Below are positions 33,386 to 42,553 of a stretch of 53,230 nucleotides of DNA, piece by piece. The stretch spans positions 1-53,230 of the forward strand of contig CAJOCL010000011.1 in assembly GCA_905233565.1 (NCBI GenBank). The letters are read 5' to 3'. Below the pieces are notes generated by a model. The model searched no databases. It saw nothing but the letters and a program-made list of their open reading frames with translations, and had not been told where the DNA came from. The position numbers and the translations under genes were made by a program. Origin of the DNA: an uncultured Synergistales bacterium (GTDB taxonomy: Bacteria > Synergistota > Synergistia > Synergistales > Aminobacteriaceae). Position 1 is the first letter of the stretch. Every line of letters starts with the position of its first letter.

Positions 33386-34714
33386 TTATCTGCCGTCTTT
33401 AATCATTGAGTTATACAGGACATTTATAGACTTTTCATAATCTGAGTCATCAACGCCGATTATGATATTTAATTCGTCGGAGCCCTGATCTATCATTCTG
33501 ATATTAATTCCTGCTTCTGCCAATGACTTGAATATTTTCGCGGCGACACCGCAAACGCTGACCATTCCTTCACCGACAACGGCAATAACGGCTAAATTCT
33601 TTTCAATCGTAATGAAATCCGGGAGAAGTTCGTTTTTTATCTCGCGTAAAATATCCTCGCGCTTTGAGTCAAACAATGAGCCGTTCACGACAACAGAGAG
33701 CGTGTCTATTCCTGTCGGGCAATGCTCAAAAGGTATGCCGTTACGCGAGAATATATAAAGCAGCCTTGCGCCGAAACCTGTCTGACCGTTCATCTGTGAT
33801 TTTTCAACCCGTATGCTCGTGAAGCCCTTGCGCCCGGCGATTCCCGTAACTGCACTGCGTTTTATGTCCTTCGGAAGCGAGGCGGATATTACTGTCCCGT
33901 TGTCTGAAGGTGAATTTGTGTTGCGTATATTAATCGGAATGCCTGCTTTCCTGACTGGGAAAACGGCATCTTCATGCAGAACGCTTGCACCCATGTAGCT
34001 CAGTTCACGAAGTTCAGTATAAGTTATGTATTCTATGACTTTCGGATTTTCAACGATTCTAGGATCCGCGCTTAACATTCCCGATACGTCCGTCCAATTT
34101 TCGTACATGTCGGCATTAACTGAACGCGCAACTATCGAACCCGTAACATCAGAACCGCCCCTCGAAAATGTTTTTATGCTCCCGTCAGGCATTGAGCCGT
34201 AAAAACCCGGAATTACGGCATTTTGCAGTGATTTCAGCTTTTCAGCCGTAGTCATGAAAGTTTTAGCTTCATCAAGAAATCCATTCTCATTGAAAAAAAT
34301 GATCTCGGCAGCATCAACGAAAGGCCATCCAAGAAAATCGGCAATAATTTTTGAATTGAGATATTCGCCCCTGCTTGCAAGATAATCTACAGGAGGGTAT
34401 TTTTTTAATTCGTATTCAATTCCGTTAATCTCCGATGAAATGTCAAAATCAACGCCCAAGTCAGAAATTATCGAGGCGTAACGCTCCTTGATTTTTGCCA
34501 GAGTTCCTGAAAACTCATCGCCCTTTGCAAATTCCGAGTAACAGCTGTAAAGAAGATCCGTAACTTTTATATCGTCCTTGAATCTTTTTCCGGGTGCCGA
34601 CGCAACAAGATACCTGCGTTCAGGGTTTGACTTTACTATTTCCGCAACTTTTTTTATCTGTTCAGCGTCAGCCAGTGACGTACCGCCGAATTTTACCGTT
34701 ATAACCTTGCTCAT
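33386..34714 (-). CDS. lysC: Aspartokinase
   Basis: This 442-residue enzyme phosphorylates aspartate, the first step toward diaminopimelate, lysine, threonine and methionine. Intact motifs are KFGGT (8-12), the clostridial-type APGKRFKDDIKVTDLLY segment, SRGEYLNSK and FSRGGSDVTG. Two ACT domains in the C-terminal third (about 290-440) indicate allosteric control by an end product. The ATG directly follows the stop of the amidohydrolase, so it ends a dapA-dapB-dapH-amidohydrolase-lysC operon. A terminator follows. Confidence 0.94.
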   Translation of the reverse strand: MSKVITVKFGGTSLADAEQIKKVAEIVKSNPERRYLVASAPGKRFKDDIKVTDLLYSCYSEFAKGDEFSGTLAKIKERYASIISDLGVDFDISSEINGIEYELKKYPPVDYLASRGEYLNSKIIADFLGWPFVDAAEIIFFNENGFLDEAKTFMTTAEKLKSLQNAVIPGFYGSMPDGSIKTFSRGGSDVTGSIVARSVNADMYENWTDVSGMLSADPRIVENPKVIEYITYTELRELSYMGASVLHEDAVFPVRKAGIPINIRNTNSPSDNGTVISASLPKDIKRSAVTGIAGRKGFTSIRVEKSQMNGQTGFGARLLYIFSRNGIPFEHCPTGIDTLSVVVNGSLFDSKREDILREIKNELLPDFITIEKNLAVIAVVGEGMVSVCGVAAKIFKSLAEAGINIRMIDQGSDELNIIIGVDDSDYEKSINVLYNSMIKDGR

Positions 34715-35860
34715 TTATATCTCCTTTTGATTGTTATATGCGAAAACTGATGATGAGTGCATGGCCGCAGCCGTAACTATTGCGTCAGGGTCAGGCAGAA
34801 AATTATTGCTGTGCAGCGGAATTTCACAGCCTGCGCCTATATGATAGAAGCAGCCCGTCTTAGCCCTTATGAAACAGCCGAAATCTTCACTTATGAACAG
34901 CGGCTTTTCAATTACGTGTACTTTTTCATCACCGAATACTGAACGTGCATTCTTTTCAAGAAATGAAGTTATTTTGTCATTGTCATTTATTACGCCTGCG
35001 CATGAGTCAGTGATTTCACATCTGCATTCTGCGCCGAATTTCGATGATATTTCCTGACAGACTTTATCAAGTTCGCGGCACATTTCAGCCCTTTTTTCAA
35101 ATCCGTAAGTCCTTATTATCCCGAACATTTCTGATTTTCCTGCAACGATATTATTTACCGTACCTGCGTTAATCACACCGATACTGACGACACCGCCGGG
35201 AATTTTCAGGATTTCGGGGATTATATGGGCTGAAACTTCTATGCTGTCGATTCCCTTGTCTCTCTGCGCTCCGTGAACTGATTTCCCGATAACCGTAATC
35301 TTCCAAGTTGCAGAAGCGGCGTAAAAATCACCGTACTTTATGCCGACATGTCCCGCCTTCAACAACGGGTCTACGTGGCAGCCGAAAACGGCATCAACAC
35401 CCTCAAGACAGCCTGAATCGATCATTCTCTGGGCTCCGCCGCCGCCCTCCTCGTCGGGCTGAAAAAGGAAGGTTACGCTTCCCGGCAGTTCGTCCCTGTG
35501 CCTGCTTAATATCATTGCCGCGCCCAATGCTCCGGTTATGTGTACATCATGCCCGCAGGCGTGCATCATTCCCGGATTTTCACTTGCAAAATCACAGCCC
35601 GTAGCTTCAGTTATCGGCAGAGCGTCAATATCAGAACGGACTGCGGAATTTTTGCCGTTTAATTTACCGTCAACCCTCGCTATTATTGCCGTGCCTAATA
35701 TGCGCCTGTGCTGAACGTTCATAGTGTCTAAATAATGCTCGATTAATTCGGCGGTCTTAAATTCATTATTCCCGATTTCAGGTATACGGTGAAAGGCTTT
35801 GCGCATTTCGGCAAGTTCAGGCTTTAATGCTCTTGCTTCCTCAAGAAAATTTATACTCAT
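34715..35860 (-). CDS. M20D amidohydrolase, probable N-acetyl-diaminopimelate deacetylase
   Basis: The 381-residue metallopeptidase-type hydrolase has the M20D metal-binding HACGHDVHITGALG (about 97-110), QPDEEGGGGAQRMID, GCHVDP and a C-terminal ISEDFGCF. The family cleaves N-acyl amino acids. Directly beside dapH it most likely removes acetyl from N-acetyl-LL-diaminopimelate, the last unusual step of the acetylase branch known in Bacillus. It starts 3 bp after dapH. An indole-acetyl or hippurate hydrolase function is the alternative but is less likely in this operon. Confidence 0.9.
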   Translation of the reverse strand: MSINFLEEARALKPELAEMRKAFHRIPEIGNNEFKTAELIEHYLDTMNVQHRRILGTAIIARVDGKLNGKNSAVRSDIDALPITEATGCDFASENPGMMHACGHDVHITGALGAAMILSRHRDELPGSVTFLFQPDEEGGGGAQRMIDSGCLEGVDAVFGCHVDPLLKAGHVGIKYGDFYAASATWKITVIGKSVHGAQRDKGIDSIEVSAHIIPEILKIPGGVVSIGVINAGTVNNIVAGKSEMFGIIRTYGFEKRAEMCRELDKVCQEISSKFGAECRCEITDSCAGVINDNDKITSFLEKNARSVFGDEKVHVIEKPLFISEDFGCFIRAKTGCFYHIGAGCEIPLHSNNFLPDPDAIVTAAAMHSSSVFAYNNQKEI

Positions 35861-35863
35861 AAT

Positions 35864-36550
35864 TTATATTTTCCTCAAAGACTGTTCCAACGCCGTTTTA
35901 AGCGTAGTATTTTCGTCCTTGTCCTTAATGACCCGTGCAGGGCAGCCGGCTACAACTTTCCCTGCTTCAACGTCCTCAATAACTACGGCATTTTCGCCAA
36001 TGTGAACGCCCTCAATGATTACGGCATTCGCGCCTACCAATACATTATCCTCAACGATAACGGGCTTTGCGCTTGCCGGTTCGATCACCCCTGCGAGTAC
36101 AGCACCTGCGCCGATATGGCAATTCCTGCCGACCGTAGCGCGTCCGCCGAGTACTGCGCCCATGTCTATCATAGTACCTTCACCGACAACCGCACCGATG
36201 TTGAGAATTGCGCCCATCATGATAACCGCATTTCTGCCTATTGAGACGTTATCACGGATTATTGCGCCGGGTTCAATCCTTGCAGGAATTTCCTTCAGGT
36301 CAAGCAGCGGGATTGCACTGTTACGGGCTGAATTTTCGATTACAATCTCGTCAATCTTGTCATTATTCGCCTCTATAACGGGCTTTAATTCTGACCAGTC
36401 GCCGAATATTACCCTGTCGCCGATGCCGAAGACTTTTGAATTTGTCCCGGAAAAATCTATTTTTGATTCAGGCTTTTCACGGAGATAGATTTTAACGGGA
36501 GTAACTTTTTTCGCGTCTGCTATGAACTTTATGATTTCTTTAGCGTCCAT
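35864..36550 (-). CDS. dapH: Tetrahydrodipicolinate N-acetyltransferase
   Basis: The 228-residue left-handed beta-helix acyltransferase has a short N-terminal domain (about 1-80), followed by hexapeptide repeats from about 88 to 200 ([48 protein letters not shown]). The block [17 protein letters not shown] closes the helix. Acetyl-CoA is used to acetylate tetrahydrodipicolinate, which defines the acetylase variant of the DAP pathway. It lies 3 bp after dapB and 3 bp before the deacetylase. The succinylase version would be DapD, but the partner and length fit DapH. Confidence 0.94.
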   Translation of the reverse strand: MDAKEIIKFIADAKKVTPVKIYLREKPESKIDFSGTNSKVFGIGDRVIFGDWSELKPVIEANNDKIDEIVIENSARNSAIPLLDLKEIPARIEPGAIIRDNVSIGRNAVIMMGAILNIGAVVGEGTMIDMGAVLGGRATVGRNCHIGAGAVLAGVIEPASAKPVIVEDNVLVGANAVIIEGVHIGENAVVIEDVEAGKVVAGCPARVIKDKDENTTLKTALEQSLRKI

Positions 36551-36553
36551 GAT

Positions 36554-37297
36554 TTATGCCCCTTCAATAAAGTCCTTCATTCCGTAAAGTCCGGGCTTCC
36601 GGTTAACCAGCCATTTAACCGCCGATAATGCACCCTTTGCGAATAATGCCCTGTTCTTTGCGTCATGCTTTATTGTTATCGTCTCAAGACCGTTTGAGAA
36701 TATTATTTCATGCGTCCCGACTTCAGTACCGTAACGCAGTGAATGTATACCGATTTCATTTTCCGAACGCTTCCCGTTTTCATGACGGCCGATATTCAGC
36801 ACTGAGCCTTCTTTTGCTTCCTGTATTCTCTTTGCAAGCATAAGAGCCGTACCGCTGGGGACATCTAATTTTTGATTGTGATGTGCCTCTATCATCTCAA
36901 TATCGCAGTCTCCGAACAATTTCGCCACGCGTTCAGCAATGTCGGCAACAAGAGCAACTCCGACCGACATATTGGGCGAAATGAAGACGGGTATTTTTTT
37001 TCCTGCTTCATGTATCATCGAGATTTCATCATCAGTGTGTCCAGTTGAGGCAATGAGAACTGGAGTATTGTGCTTCAGACAGTATGAAATCACTGCTTCA
37101 GCGGCTTTATGACTGCTGAAATCGACAACCGCATCGGCCTGGCCGTCAAAATCATCAAGGCTGTGATATTTTCCTTCTGACTTTGAAGTCTCAAAAGCAA
37201 CGTCAACAAGAGCCGTAACCGAAATATTTTCACGTTCGGCCATGTCGGCGAGCATATGCCCCATTTTTCCGCCTGCACCGTTTATTATTATCTTCAT
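36554..37297 (-). CDS. dapB: 4-hydroxy-tetrahydrodipicolinate reductase
   Basis: The 247-residue Rossmann-fold reductase begins INGAGGKMGHMLADMA (NAD(P)H binding). It carries the catalytic block EAHHNQKLDVPSGTALMLA (His/Lys pair), typical of DapB. It reduces hydroxy-tetrahydrodipicolinate to tetrahydrodipicolinate. It is 2 bp after dapA and 3 bp before dapH in the diaminopimelate operon. Length is normal. Confidence 0.96.
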   Translation of the reverse strand: MKIIINGAGGKMGHMLADMAERENISVTALVDVAFETSKSEGKYHSLDDFDGQADAVVDFSSHKAAEAVISYCLKHNTPVLIASTGHTDDEISMIHEAGKKIPVFISPNMSVGVALVADIAERVAKLFGDCDIEMIEAHHNQKLDVPSGTALMLAKRIQEAKEGSVLNIGRHENGKRSENEIGIHSLRYGTEVGTHEIIFSNGLETITIKHDAKNRALFAKGALSAVKWLVNRKPGLYGMKDFIEGA

Positions 37298-37299
37298 GG

Positions 37300-38187
37300 C
37301 TAGATTAATCCCTGTTCCTGCATTAAAGCCTTGAGCTTGAGCCAGTGTCCTTCTTCCATAGGAATTAAGGGAAGACGCACGTAATTTTCACAGAATCCCA
37401 TTGCTGACATTGCGGCCTTGACGGGAATCGGGTTAGTTTCGCAGAAAAGGGCATTTATTAACGGCAGGAATTTACACTGTAACTCCGCTGCACCCTTTAC
37501 GTCCCCTGCAAAAAATTTATTGCATATTTCCATTGTCTGTTTGGGAGCAGGATTAGAAAGAACTGAAATAACGCCCTGACCGCCCATTGATAGAATGGGT
37601 ACAATCTGGTCATCGTTGCCCGAATAAATATCCATTCTGTCGCCGATTAACTTCGCAGTCTGAACTATTTTGCTGATGTTTGAATTGGCTTCCTTTATGC
37701 CCTGAATTTTCGGGTGGTATGAAAGTTTTTCGTATGTTTCGGGTTCGATGTTTATTCCCGTCCTTGAAGGTACGTTGTAGAGTATAACGGGCTTTTCCGA
37801 GGCGTCGGCGATCGTCTCATACATTTTTACCAGTCCGCCCTGAGTTGTCTTGTTGTAATAAGGCGTAACAAGCAGCATTGCATCAGCTCCGGCATCAGCG
37901 CAGTATTTCGTTAGCTGAACCGAGTATCTTGTGTCGTTTGAACCTGTTGAAGCTATCATGACGCAGCGTCCGTTGATACGTTTTGCGGCGAATTTTACGA
38001 CTTCTTTGTGTTCGTTGTCGTCAAGCGTTGAACCTTCGCCGGTTGTTCCTGCTATGACAAGGGCGTTAATGCCTTGATCGCACTGCCAGTCAATAAGCCT
38101 TGCGAAAGCGTTATAATCCACGCCGTTTTCATTCATGGGCGTAATGAGTGCCGTAGCAACTCCCTTGAAAATCGGTTTATCTGTCAT
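37300..38187 (-). CDS. dapA: 4-hydroxy-tetrahydrodipicolinate synthase
   Basis: I choose ATG 38187 (295 residues), preceded by GAAAGGAAAG; an upstream in-frame codon at 38226 has no site. The TIM-barrel aldolase condenses pyruvate with aspartate semialdehyde. It has GVATALITPMNENGVD at the start, the GTTGEGSTL motif, YNVPSRTG with the active-site Tyr, and the Schiff-base Lys in IQGIKEANS. It heads the operon dapA-dapB-dapH-deacetylase-lysC. A consensus-like promoter lies about 80 bp upstream. Confidence 0.96.
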   Translation of the reverse strand: MTDKPIFKGVATALITPMNENGVDYNAFARLIDWQCDQGINALVIAGTTGEGSTLDDNEHKEVVKFAAKRINGRCVMIASTGSNDTRYSVQLTKYCADAGADAMLLVTPYYNKTTQGGLVKMYETIADASEKPVILYNVPSRTGINIEPETYEKLSYHPKIQGIKEANSNISKIVQTAKLIGDRMDIYSGNDDQIVPILSMGGQGVISVLSNPAPKQTMEICNKFFAGDVKGAAELQCKFLPLINALFCETNPIPVKAAMSAMGFCENYVRLPLIPMEEGHWLKLKALMQEQGLI

Positions 38188-38262
38188 AATATAATCTTTC
38201 CTTTCATTTTTAAGTTTAAGCGTCAAGCGGGCGGCCTGTTATTGTCCGTCATTCACAGAGGG

Positions 38263-38291
38263 AAAATAAATGCAAAATAATATTTTGTCAA
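38263..38291 (-). promoter_or_regulatory. Candidate promoter of the dapA operon
   Basis: On the minus strand TTGACA (38291-38286) and TATTTT (38268-38263) are 17 bp apart, 76 bp before the dapA ATG. The -35 overlaps the last codons of cinA. Confidence 0.5.
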
Positions 38292-39505
38292 CTATTAAGT
38301 TTTAAGGCTTTCCAAAGTTCAGAAAGTGCAAATCTCACGGCTCTTGTCCTGACTTCGGAGCGGCTGCCCGGAAGTTTTCTGACTGCTGAACGGGTGCCGT
38401 TTTTACCGGCTACGGCAAAACACACAGTCCCTACAGGTTTTTCACGGCTTCCGCCGTCAGGCCCCGCGATTCCCGTTGTTGAGACGGCATAATCAGAACC
38501 GTAAATTTTCCGTGAACCTTCAGCCATTTCACATGCACATTCAATGCTGACAGCTCCAAATTTTTTCAGCGTTTCAGTTTTTACCCCTAAAATTTCGTGT
38601 TTTGATTCGTTGCTGTAGGTTACGGCTGAACCGTTGAAAACGTCCGAACTTCCCGCAATATCCGTCAGTGCTGCTCCGACAAGTCCTCCCGTACATGACT
38701 CGGCGCAGGAAATTTTTACGCCCCTGTTCCTTGCCTCGATAAGAACGGCATCAGGAAGCGAGCGCGAACCCTTCGGCAATACGGTATCAGAAAATTTCGA
38801 ACGGGTTAAACTTTCAGCCCATGACACTAAATCCGGCTCACCGCGTATAATCAGCTCAACCTGCGGGAATGCAGGCAGTATTGAAACGTGCAAATCTTTG
38901 TGATTTATGACTTCCGGGATTTTTTCGGCGATTTCCATTTCAGGAACGTCAAGAATTATGACTGAGGCTGTACGCCTTGAATCATGCCTGAAAATTTCGG
39001 GTAATTCCTGCCTCGTCATTGCTTCATATTCAAACGGAACTCCGGGAAGTGCGAAAACTCTTGTACCCTGACGCTCGAATTTTATTCCAAGCGCGAAACC
39101 GGCAGGGTTATATATTGCCTCTGAAAGTTCGGGAATCATGGCCTGAGTGCTTCGGCATTTTTCAGTATAGGCGTAACGTCTGGGGTCATGCTTAACACGT
39201 TCTAAAATTTTGTCGTAAAGTTCGTTATCAGCTTTCAGCCCGCATGATAAATATTCAGCAATTGCATAGCGTGTCTTGTCGTCATGAGTGGGCCCCAATC
39301 CGCCCGACATTATTAAAATATCCGTTTTTCCGATCCAGCGCGATAATAAATCTATAATTTCGTTTTCAGTGTCTGAAATTACCTCTATGCGCCTGACTTC
39401 CCAGCCCTCAGCGTGAAATTCTCCGGCCATGAATGAGGCGTTTAATTCGATTCTTGAACCGCTTAACAGCTCATCGCCTATTGCAGCCAATACAGCACTT
39501 TTCAT
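38288..39505 (-). CDS. cinA: CinA family protein (nicotinamide-nucleotide amidase)
   Basis: The 405-residue protein combines an N-terminal molybdopterin-binding-like domain (AIGDELLSG at the start, SGGLGPTHDDKTRYA at about 66-80), a linker, and the C-terminal PncC domain (SCAESCTGGLVGAALTDIAG, then TTGIAGPDGGSREKPVG). PncC deamidates nicotinamide mononucleotide for NAD recycling. The two-domain form is called CinA because of its competence-associated expression in some bacteria. The ATG overlaps the pgpA stop by 4 bp. Confidence 0.95.
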   Translation of the reverse strand: MKSAVLAAIGDELLSGSRIELNASFMAGEFHAEGWEVRRIEVISDTENEIIDLLSRWIGKTDILIMSGGLGPTHDDKTRYAIAEYLSCGLKADNELYDKILERVKHDPRRYAYTEKCRSTQAMIPELSEAIYNPAGFALGIKFERQGTRVFALPGVPFEYEAMTRQELPEIFRHDSRRTASVIILDVPEMEIAEKIPEVINHKDLHVSILPAFPQVELIIRGEPDLVSWAESLTRSKFSDTVLPKGSRSLPDAVLIEARNRGVKISCAESCTGGLVGAALTDIAGSSDVFNGSAVTYSNESKHEILGVKTETLKKFGAVSIECACEMAEGSRKIYGSDYAVSTTGIAGPDGGSREKPVGTVCFAVAGKNGTRSAVRKLPGSRSEVRTRAVRFALSELWKALKLNS

Positions 39506-39999
39506 TTTGAAATCATCTCCGTTAAAGCATATAACCAGCCTGCATGATAGAAATATGCGTTTAATGCCTGAAGTATTATGTTGCTCATTATTCCGCCTAC
39601 TATATCATCGGCCATTATTCCCCAGCCGCCGGGTAGTTTTTCCATCGTGCTTACGGGGAAGGGCTTCAATATATCTATCAGCCTGAAAAGGAAAAATCCG
39701 GGAATTATAAAACCTTTCGGAAGCAGATACAACGTCAGCCACATTCCCGGCACTTCGTCAATATTCAGGAAACTCGGATCTTTCATGTTGAAATAAGTTT
39801 CAGATTTCCCGGTTACGTAAACGCCGATTAATGAGACGATTATTATTGCCCACATCGGAACATCTATAAACATGCTGACGACACATGCCGCCGCTGAACT
39901 GACCGTTCCGGGCATTCCTGAAGGCAGAAAACCAAGCCCGAATACGCTCGCAATCCATACATAATACGGATAATTTTTCATGTTTTTTATACTTTCCAT
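39502..39999 (-). CDS. pgpA: Phosphatidylglycerophosphatase A
   Basis: I choose ATG 39999 with CGGAGAA about 11 nt upstream and a 4-bp gap from rimO; an in-frame start at 40032 would overlap rimO by 29 bp. The roughly 165-residue membrane protein has the PgpA elements GLGFLPSGMPGTVSS (near the N terminus), FNMKDPSFLNIDEVPGMW and MADDIVGGIMSN, plus four hydrophobic segments. It dephosphorylates phosphatidylglycerol phosphate. It overlaps cinA by 4 bp. Confidence 0.9.
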   Translation of the reverse strand: MESIKNMKNYPYYVWIASVFGLGFLPSGMPGTVSSAAACVVSMFIDVPMWAIIIVSLIGVYVTGKSETYFNMKDPSFLNIDEVPGMWLTLYLLPKGFIIPGFFLFRLIDILKPFPVSTMEKLPGGWGIMADDIVGGIMSNIILQALNAYFYHAGWLYALTEMISK

Positions 40000-40003
40000 A
40001 ATC

Positions 40004-41320
40004 TTATATTCTCCGTTCACCGTATAAGTCATTTATTTCACAGTCATAAATTTCTGCTCTGATTATATTTCCTGCCTTGAAATCAGTACCCTCAACGCAG
40101 ATCATTCCGTCAACTTCGGGAGCGTCCCTGTAAGATCTTCCCCAGACTGCCCCCGATTCATCAGTCTCTTCAAGCAAAACATCAAGTTCACGTCCGATAA
40201 AAAGTTCTCCGCGTTCCTGCGAAATTTCCGCCTGCAGTTCCGTCAGTTTATTGCACCGTGCTTCAGCAATTTTCCGCGAAACCCTGCCTTTTAACTTTGC
40301 TGCTTCCGTGCCGTCTTCAGGAGAATAAACAAAAACTCCGAGCCTGTCGAACTCAATATCGCTGACAAAATCCATTAAACGCCCGAAAGCTGAATCATTT
40401 TCGCCCGGAAATCCCGTCATTATGGTAGTCCTTAACGTAAATAACGGATCATTATCCCTTATATAATTAAAAATTCTCTTCATGTGTCCTTCGGGGCATG
40501 GCCTGTTCATTCTCGATAAAATCTCAGAATCACAATGCTGTATAGGAATGTCCAAGTAATGCAGAACTTTATCCTGCGTCATCAAAAAATCAATTAATGC
40601 CTCGTTTACCCTGTTCGGATGAAGATATAAAAGCCTCAGCCACGTACCTTTAGGAACTGAATTATTAAGTTCTTTTACCAGCGTTTTCAAATCCGTACTG
40701 TTATTGAAATCATGGCCGTAAACAGTCAGATCCTGACCGACAAGGCATAATTCTTTGGCTCCTGCCGAACACATGATATTTGCTTCGGTTATAATCCGGT
40801 CAATTGGGACGCTGCGCAGCCTTCCGCGTATCATCGGGATTGCACAGTATGAACATAAAGTGTTGCAGCCCTCACTGATTTTAAGATAACGTGTCCAATA
40901 ATTCTGGTTTATCAGCGATATTGAAGGGCAGCCGTTTTTTTTCGGCTTTTCTGATTTCTCCGATTTTGCCGTGCCTCCGAGAAATTTTGTTATTTTTTCC
41001 CATTCCTCAGAACGTACGAATAAATCAACGCTGGGAAGTTCCTGCTTCAATTCTTTTTCGTACCTGTTCACAAGACAGCCGGCAACAATTAAAATCTTTA
41101 TTCTGCCCTGAGTTTTCAATTCTTCAAGGTCAAGTATTGCGTCAATATTTTCCTTGACGGCATCCTGAATAAATCCGCATGTGTTTATGACTGCACATTC
41201 AGTGTTATTGTCCTGAAAATCCGATGTTACTTTATGGCCGTAAAATTCAAGCTGTGCCTTGAGGTGTTCACTGTCGGAATTGTTCTTCGCACAGCCCATA
41301 GTCATAAGAAATATATTCAT
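40004..41320 (-). CDS. rimO: Ribosomal protein S12 methylthiotransferase
   Basis: The 438-residue radical-SAM enzyme adds a methylthio group to an Asp of ribosomal protein S12. The N-terminal MTTase domain holds three Cys (TMGCAKN, NTCGFIQ, AGCLVNR) for one iron-sulfur cluster. The radical-SAM triad is in SEGCNTLCSYCAIP. A C-terminal TRAM domain (about 375-435) ends the protein. The RimO type is supported by the GCAKNNSDSE start and the GRLRSVP segment. It follows the Mrr-like gene by 12 bp and precedes pgpA. Confidence 0.95.
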   Translation of the reverse strand: MNIFLMTMGCAKNNSDSEHLKAQLEFYGHKVTSDFQDNNTECAVINTCGFIQDAVKENIDAILDLEELKTQGRIKILIVAGCLVNRYEKELKQELPSVDLFVRSEEWEKITKFLGGTAKSEKSEKPKKNGCPSISLINQNYWTRYLKISEGCNTLCSYCAIPMIRGRLRSVPIDRIITEANIMCSAGAKELCLVGQDLTVYGHDFNNSTDLKTLVKELNNSVPKGTWLRLLYLHPNRVNEALIDFLMTQDKVLHYLDIPIQHCDSEILSRMNRPCPEGHMKRIFNYIRDNDPLFTLRTTIMTGFPGENDSAFGRLMDFVSDIEFDRLGVFVYSPEDGTEAAKLKGRVSRKIAEARCNKLTELQAEISQERGELFIGRELDVLLEETDESGAVWGRSYRDAPEVDGMICVEGTDFKAGNIIRAEIYDCEINDLYGERRI

Positions 41321-41332
41321 TAAATCATTAAA

Positions 41333-42478
41333 TTACTCTTCATATTCGCTGAAGCTGTCAGTGTCTATAGTTTTCAGCTCGAAGACTTTTTCAACGTTTA
41401 CACAGAAATTATTAGCGATCATCAAGTTAGCCAGCTTAACGCCGTCAATGAGCATAATTCTTTCATCGTTAGCATAAATTTTAGCCTGTTCCGAAAAATT
41501 GGCCGTTGTCGCAAAAATTCCCTTTCCGCCTTTATCCGCCAGCTCTTCAACAAAGTCCTGAATATCAGATCTTCCGACCGTCCTTGCAGGCGATAACTTT
41601 TTAGCCTGAATATATATCGGGTTTGAGCCGGTTTTATTGTCGAGTATAACGCCGTGAATTAAATCGCTTCCAGATGATTCAGTCGTGTATCTTGCCGTCT
41701 GGAAAGCAAAATATCCCATTTTCGAGAGAAGGTCAATAACAAGCATTTCAAACCTGTCTGAAGCTATAGCGGCCGTTTTCATGAGAATTTCATCGGCTAA
41801 ATCTGAATTGTAACGGGCTATGACGTCCTCAATGTTCCGTGAAGGGGTTACGGAATCGCTTGGATTTTCAGGCTCAGGCTCTTGCTCAGGTTCTTGCTCT
41901 AATTCGGGCTCAGGCTCAGATTCGGGCTCTGGTTCTGCTTCAGGTTCAACGGCTTCAACAGTTTCAACATTTTCCAAGTTTACTTCGGGTGCTTCGTCAA
42001 ATTCCTGACCTGAAAAATCTTCGGCCTGAATATTTTCCTGAATATCCTTCTGAATTTCTTCAATCGGCTCTGAATTTTCAGCTTCAACGGCTTCAACAGG
42101 TTCAACAGGTTCATCGGGTTCAAGCTGTTCAAGTCCGAAAGTTTCAGAGACGGGGAGGGATTTATTTTTTCTGGCCTGTAAATAATCATCGCTTATTATT
42201 TCCGGGTTTTCTTCGAGGACTTCCGTACCTGCATTTGTAATCATGTAGGTATTTTTTGACGGATTGGACAAAAGATTATAAGTTCGTAAAGTTGATTTTG
42301 CCTCGTTTATTCTCGTCCTGAAAGTAGTTTTATCCCCTGATGATAAATCACTGAGATTTAATCCGAAATCAGCGGCCATGTCTTCAAGAAATTCATTGAT
42401 TGCGAAACTTCGCGGGGCCTCACCTTTGAATGCCTCAAGTAACGGCTTTCGTATTTCCTGAGTGCTGGGGATTGGCAT
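41333..42478 (-). CDS. mrr: Mrr-like restriction endonuclease with acidic repeat linker
   Basis: The 381-residue protein has an N-terminal winged-helix Mrr_N domain (about 1-90). A long Glu/Pro/Val-rich linker follows (about 105-215), with PEPE-type repeats. The C-terminal Mrr catalytic domain (about 225-360) shows FEMLVIDLLSKMGYFAFQTA, Asp in SGSDLIHG and QAKK, followed by FVEELADKGGKGIFATT. Mrr enzymes cut modified DNA or respond to damage. The catalytic motif normally reads GGDGGID, so GSDLIHG is a variant. The start is ATG 42478. It is divergent from the polysaccharide deacetylase gene and followed by rimO. Confidence 0.88.
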   Translation of the reverse strand: MPIPSTQEIRKPLLEAFKGEAPRSFAINEFLEDMAADFGLNLSDLSSGDKTTFRTRINEAKSTLRTYNLLSNPSKNTYMITNAGTEVLEENPEIISDDYLQARKNKSLPVSETFGLEQLEPDEPVEPVEAVEAENSEPIEEIQKDIQENIQAEDFSGQEFDEAPEVNLENVETVEAVEPEAEPEPESEPEPELEQEPEQEPEPENPSDSVTPSRNIEDVIARYNSDLADEILMKTAAIASDRFEMLVIDLLSKMGYFAFQTARYTTESSGSDLIHGVILDNKTGSNPIYIQAKKLSPARTVGRSDIQDFVEELADKGGKGIFATTANFSEQAKIYANDERIMLIDGVKLANLMIANNFCVNVEKVFELKTIDTDSFSEYEE

Positions 42479-42553
42479 TTTATTTTTTCACCTCGTAAAA
42501 GTTTTGTTAAAATATTATAACCTTCAATTAAATAAAAAAAAGGAGTATAACGC

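Noticed and set aside
36015-36488. 157-residue open frame on the plus strand inside dapH
   Set aside because: It mirrors the hexapeptide repeats of dapH on the other strand and has no ribosome site.
38188-38287. Lysine riboswitch upstream of dapA
   Set aside because: The gap is about 100 bp and lacks the conserved multi-helix pattern. Only a candidate promoter is supported.
41820-42240. Ser/Gly- and Gln/Val-rich frames antisense to the Mrr linker
   Set aside because: They are shadows of the repetitive Glu/Pro linker codons.
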